Assembly: GCA_016178625.1 (NCBI GenBank)
Contig: JACOSX010000099.1
Span: 1 to 33,931 of the forward strand
Length of the DNA stretch: 33,931 nt
From: Ignavibacteria bacterium
GTDB taxonomy: Bacteria > Bacteroidota > Ignavibacteria > UBA10030 > SZUA-254
Direction of reading: 5' to 3'
The notes beneath the pieces were generated by a model, which did no database searches, had not been told where the DNA came from, and saw only the letters and a program-made list of their open reading frames with translations. Position 1 is the stretch's first letter; the number at the start of each line of letters is the position of its first letter. Made by a program: the position numbers and the translations under genes. Positions 33,847-33,931 of the stretch are shown piece by piece.

Positions 33847-33931
33847 ATGAAATTTATCTTCGAACTCAGCGGGTGAGCAGTAGCCCAACGATGAGTGAAG
33901 ACGTTTTTTGTTGTACAGTGTTTCAATGAAC
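33804..33931 (+). mobile_element. Possible left end of an IS3-family insertion sequence (partial)
   Basis: TGACCCCATTAAACCGGACA at 33804 has the form of an IS3-family terminal repeat: TG start, CCCC run, then an AAA/GGACA segment. It begins exactly where the Rhs-type protein stops making sense. The 100-odd bases after it carry no long frame. An ATG at 33926 at the very edge could be the first transposase frame. Only the left end lies in the window, so the call is tentative. Confidence 0.45.

Overview
The window looks like a chromosomal segment from a diderm of the Bacteroidota/Chlorobiota side, most likely an Ignavibacteria- or Kapabacteria-like lineage. The main clue is the first protein, which ends in a type IX secretion sorting domain with the NYPNPFNPTTTIEF signature. 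Lipoproteins with ZU5-like domains, a 'GIGTT-P-KLDVKG' fibre protein and a large Rhs-type surface protein agree with this. Several genes have good Shine-Dalgarno sequences. The lineage is inferred from protein style, not from a marker gene.

Layout. 1-2931: 3' part of a repeat-rich secreted protein (InlB-type repeats, putative-Ig, Calx-beta, T9SS tail). 3114-3187: tRNA-Arg(UCG). 3263-4970 (minus): stand-alone receiver protein followed by a PilB/GspE-like ATPase. 5064-6868 (minus): two Opp/Dpp-type ABC ATPases, divergent from 6941-10970 (plus), which encodes the matching solute-binding lipoprotein and two permeases. This plus-strand operon runs with 4-bp overlaps into a giant Ser/Thr kinase-AAA-TPR protein (10967-14656), followed 20 bp later by a sigma-54 activator (EBP1, 14676-16097).

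16313-16328 is a well-matched -24/-12 (sigma-54) promoter. Behind it lie three tandem paralogous ZU5-like lipoproteins, a TPR protein and a GAF-histidine kinase (16392-21004). 21091-21164 (minus) is tRNA-Arg(ACG). Next come perfect hairpins on both sides of a four-helix membrane protein gene, a divergent Sll1717-type P-loop ATPase gene, an MFS transporter and a ChrB C-terminal-type protein.

26590-27987 encodes a second sigma-54 activator (EBP2). It is again followed by a -24/-12 promoter (28263-28278), which precedes a small winged-helix-like protein, a trimeric-fibre-like secreted protein and a 1351-aa Rhs/SpvB-type protein. The last one is cut off by what looks like the left end of an IS3-family element.

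How the parts may work together (inference). The window has two 'activator then sigma-54 promoter then envelope protein' modules. Both activators have degenerate receiver domains and the same GAFTDA variant of the sigma-54 contact loop. In module 1 the activator is translationally linked to a peptide-type ABC importer and a kinase-AAA-TPR protein, while the TPR and GAF-histidine-kinase parts sit in the downstream target operon. This suggests an import-linked sensory pathway that controls surface lipoproteins. It is the most novel-looking system here.
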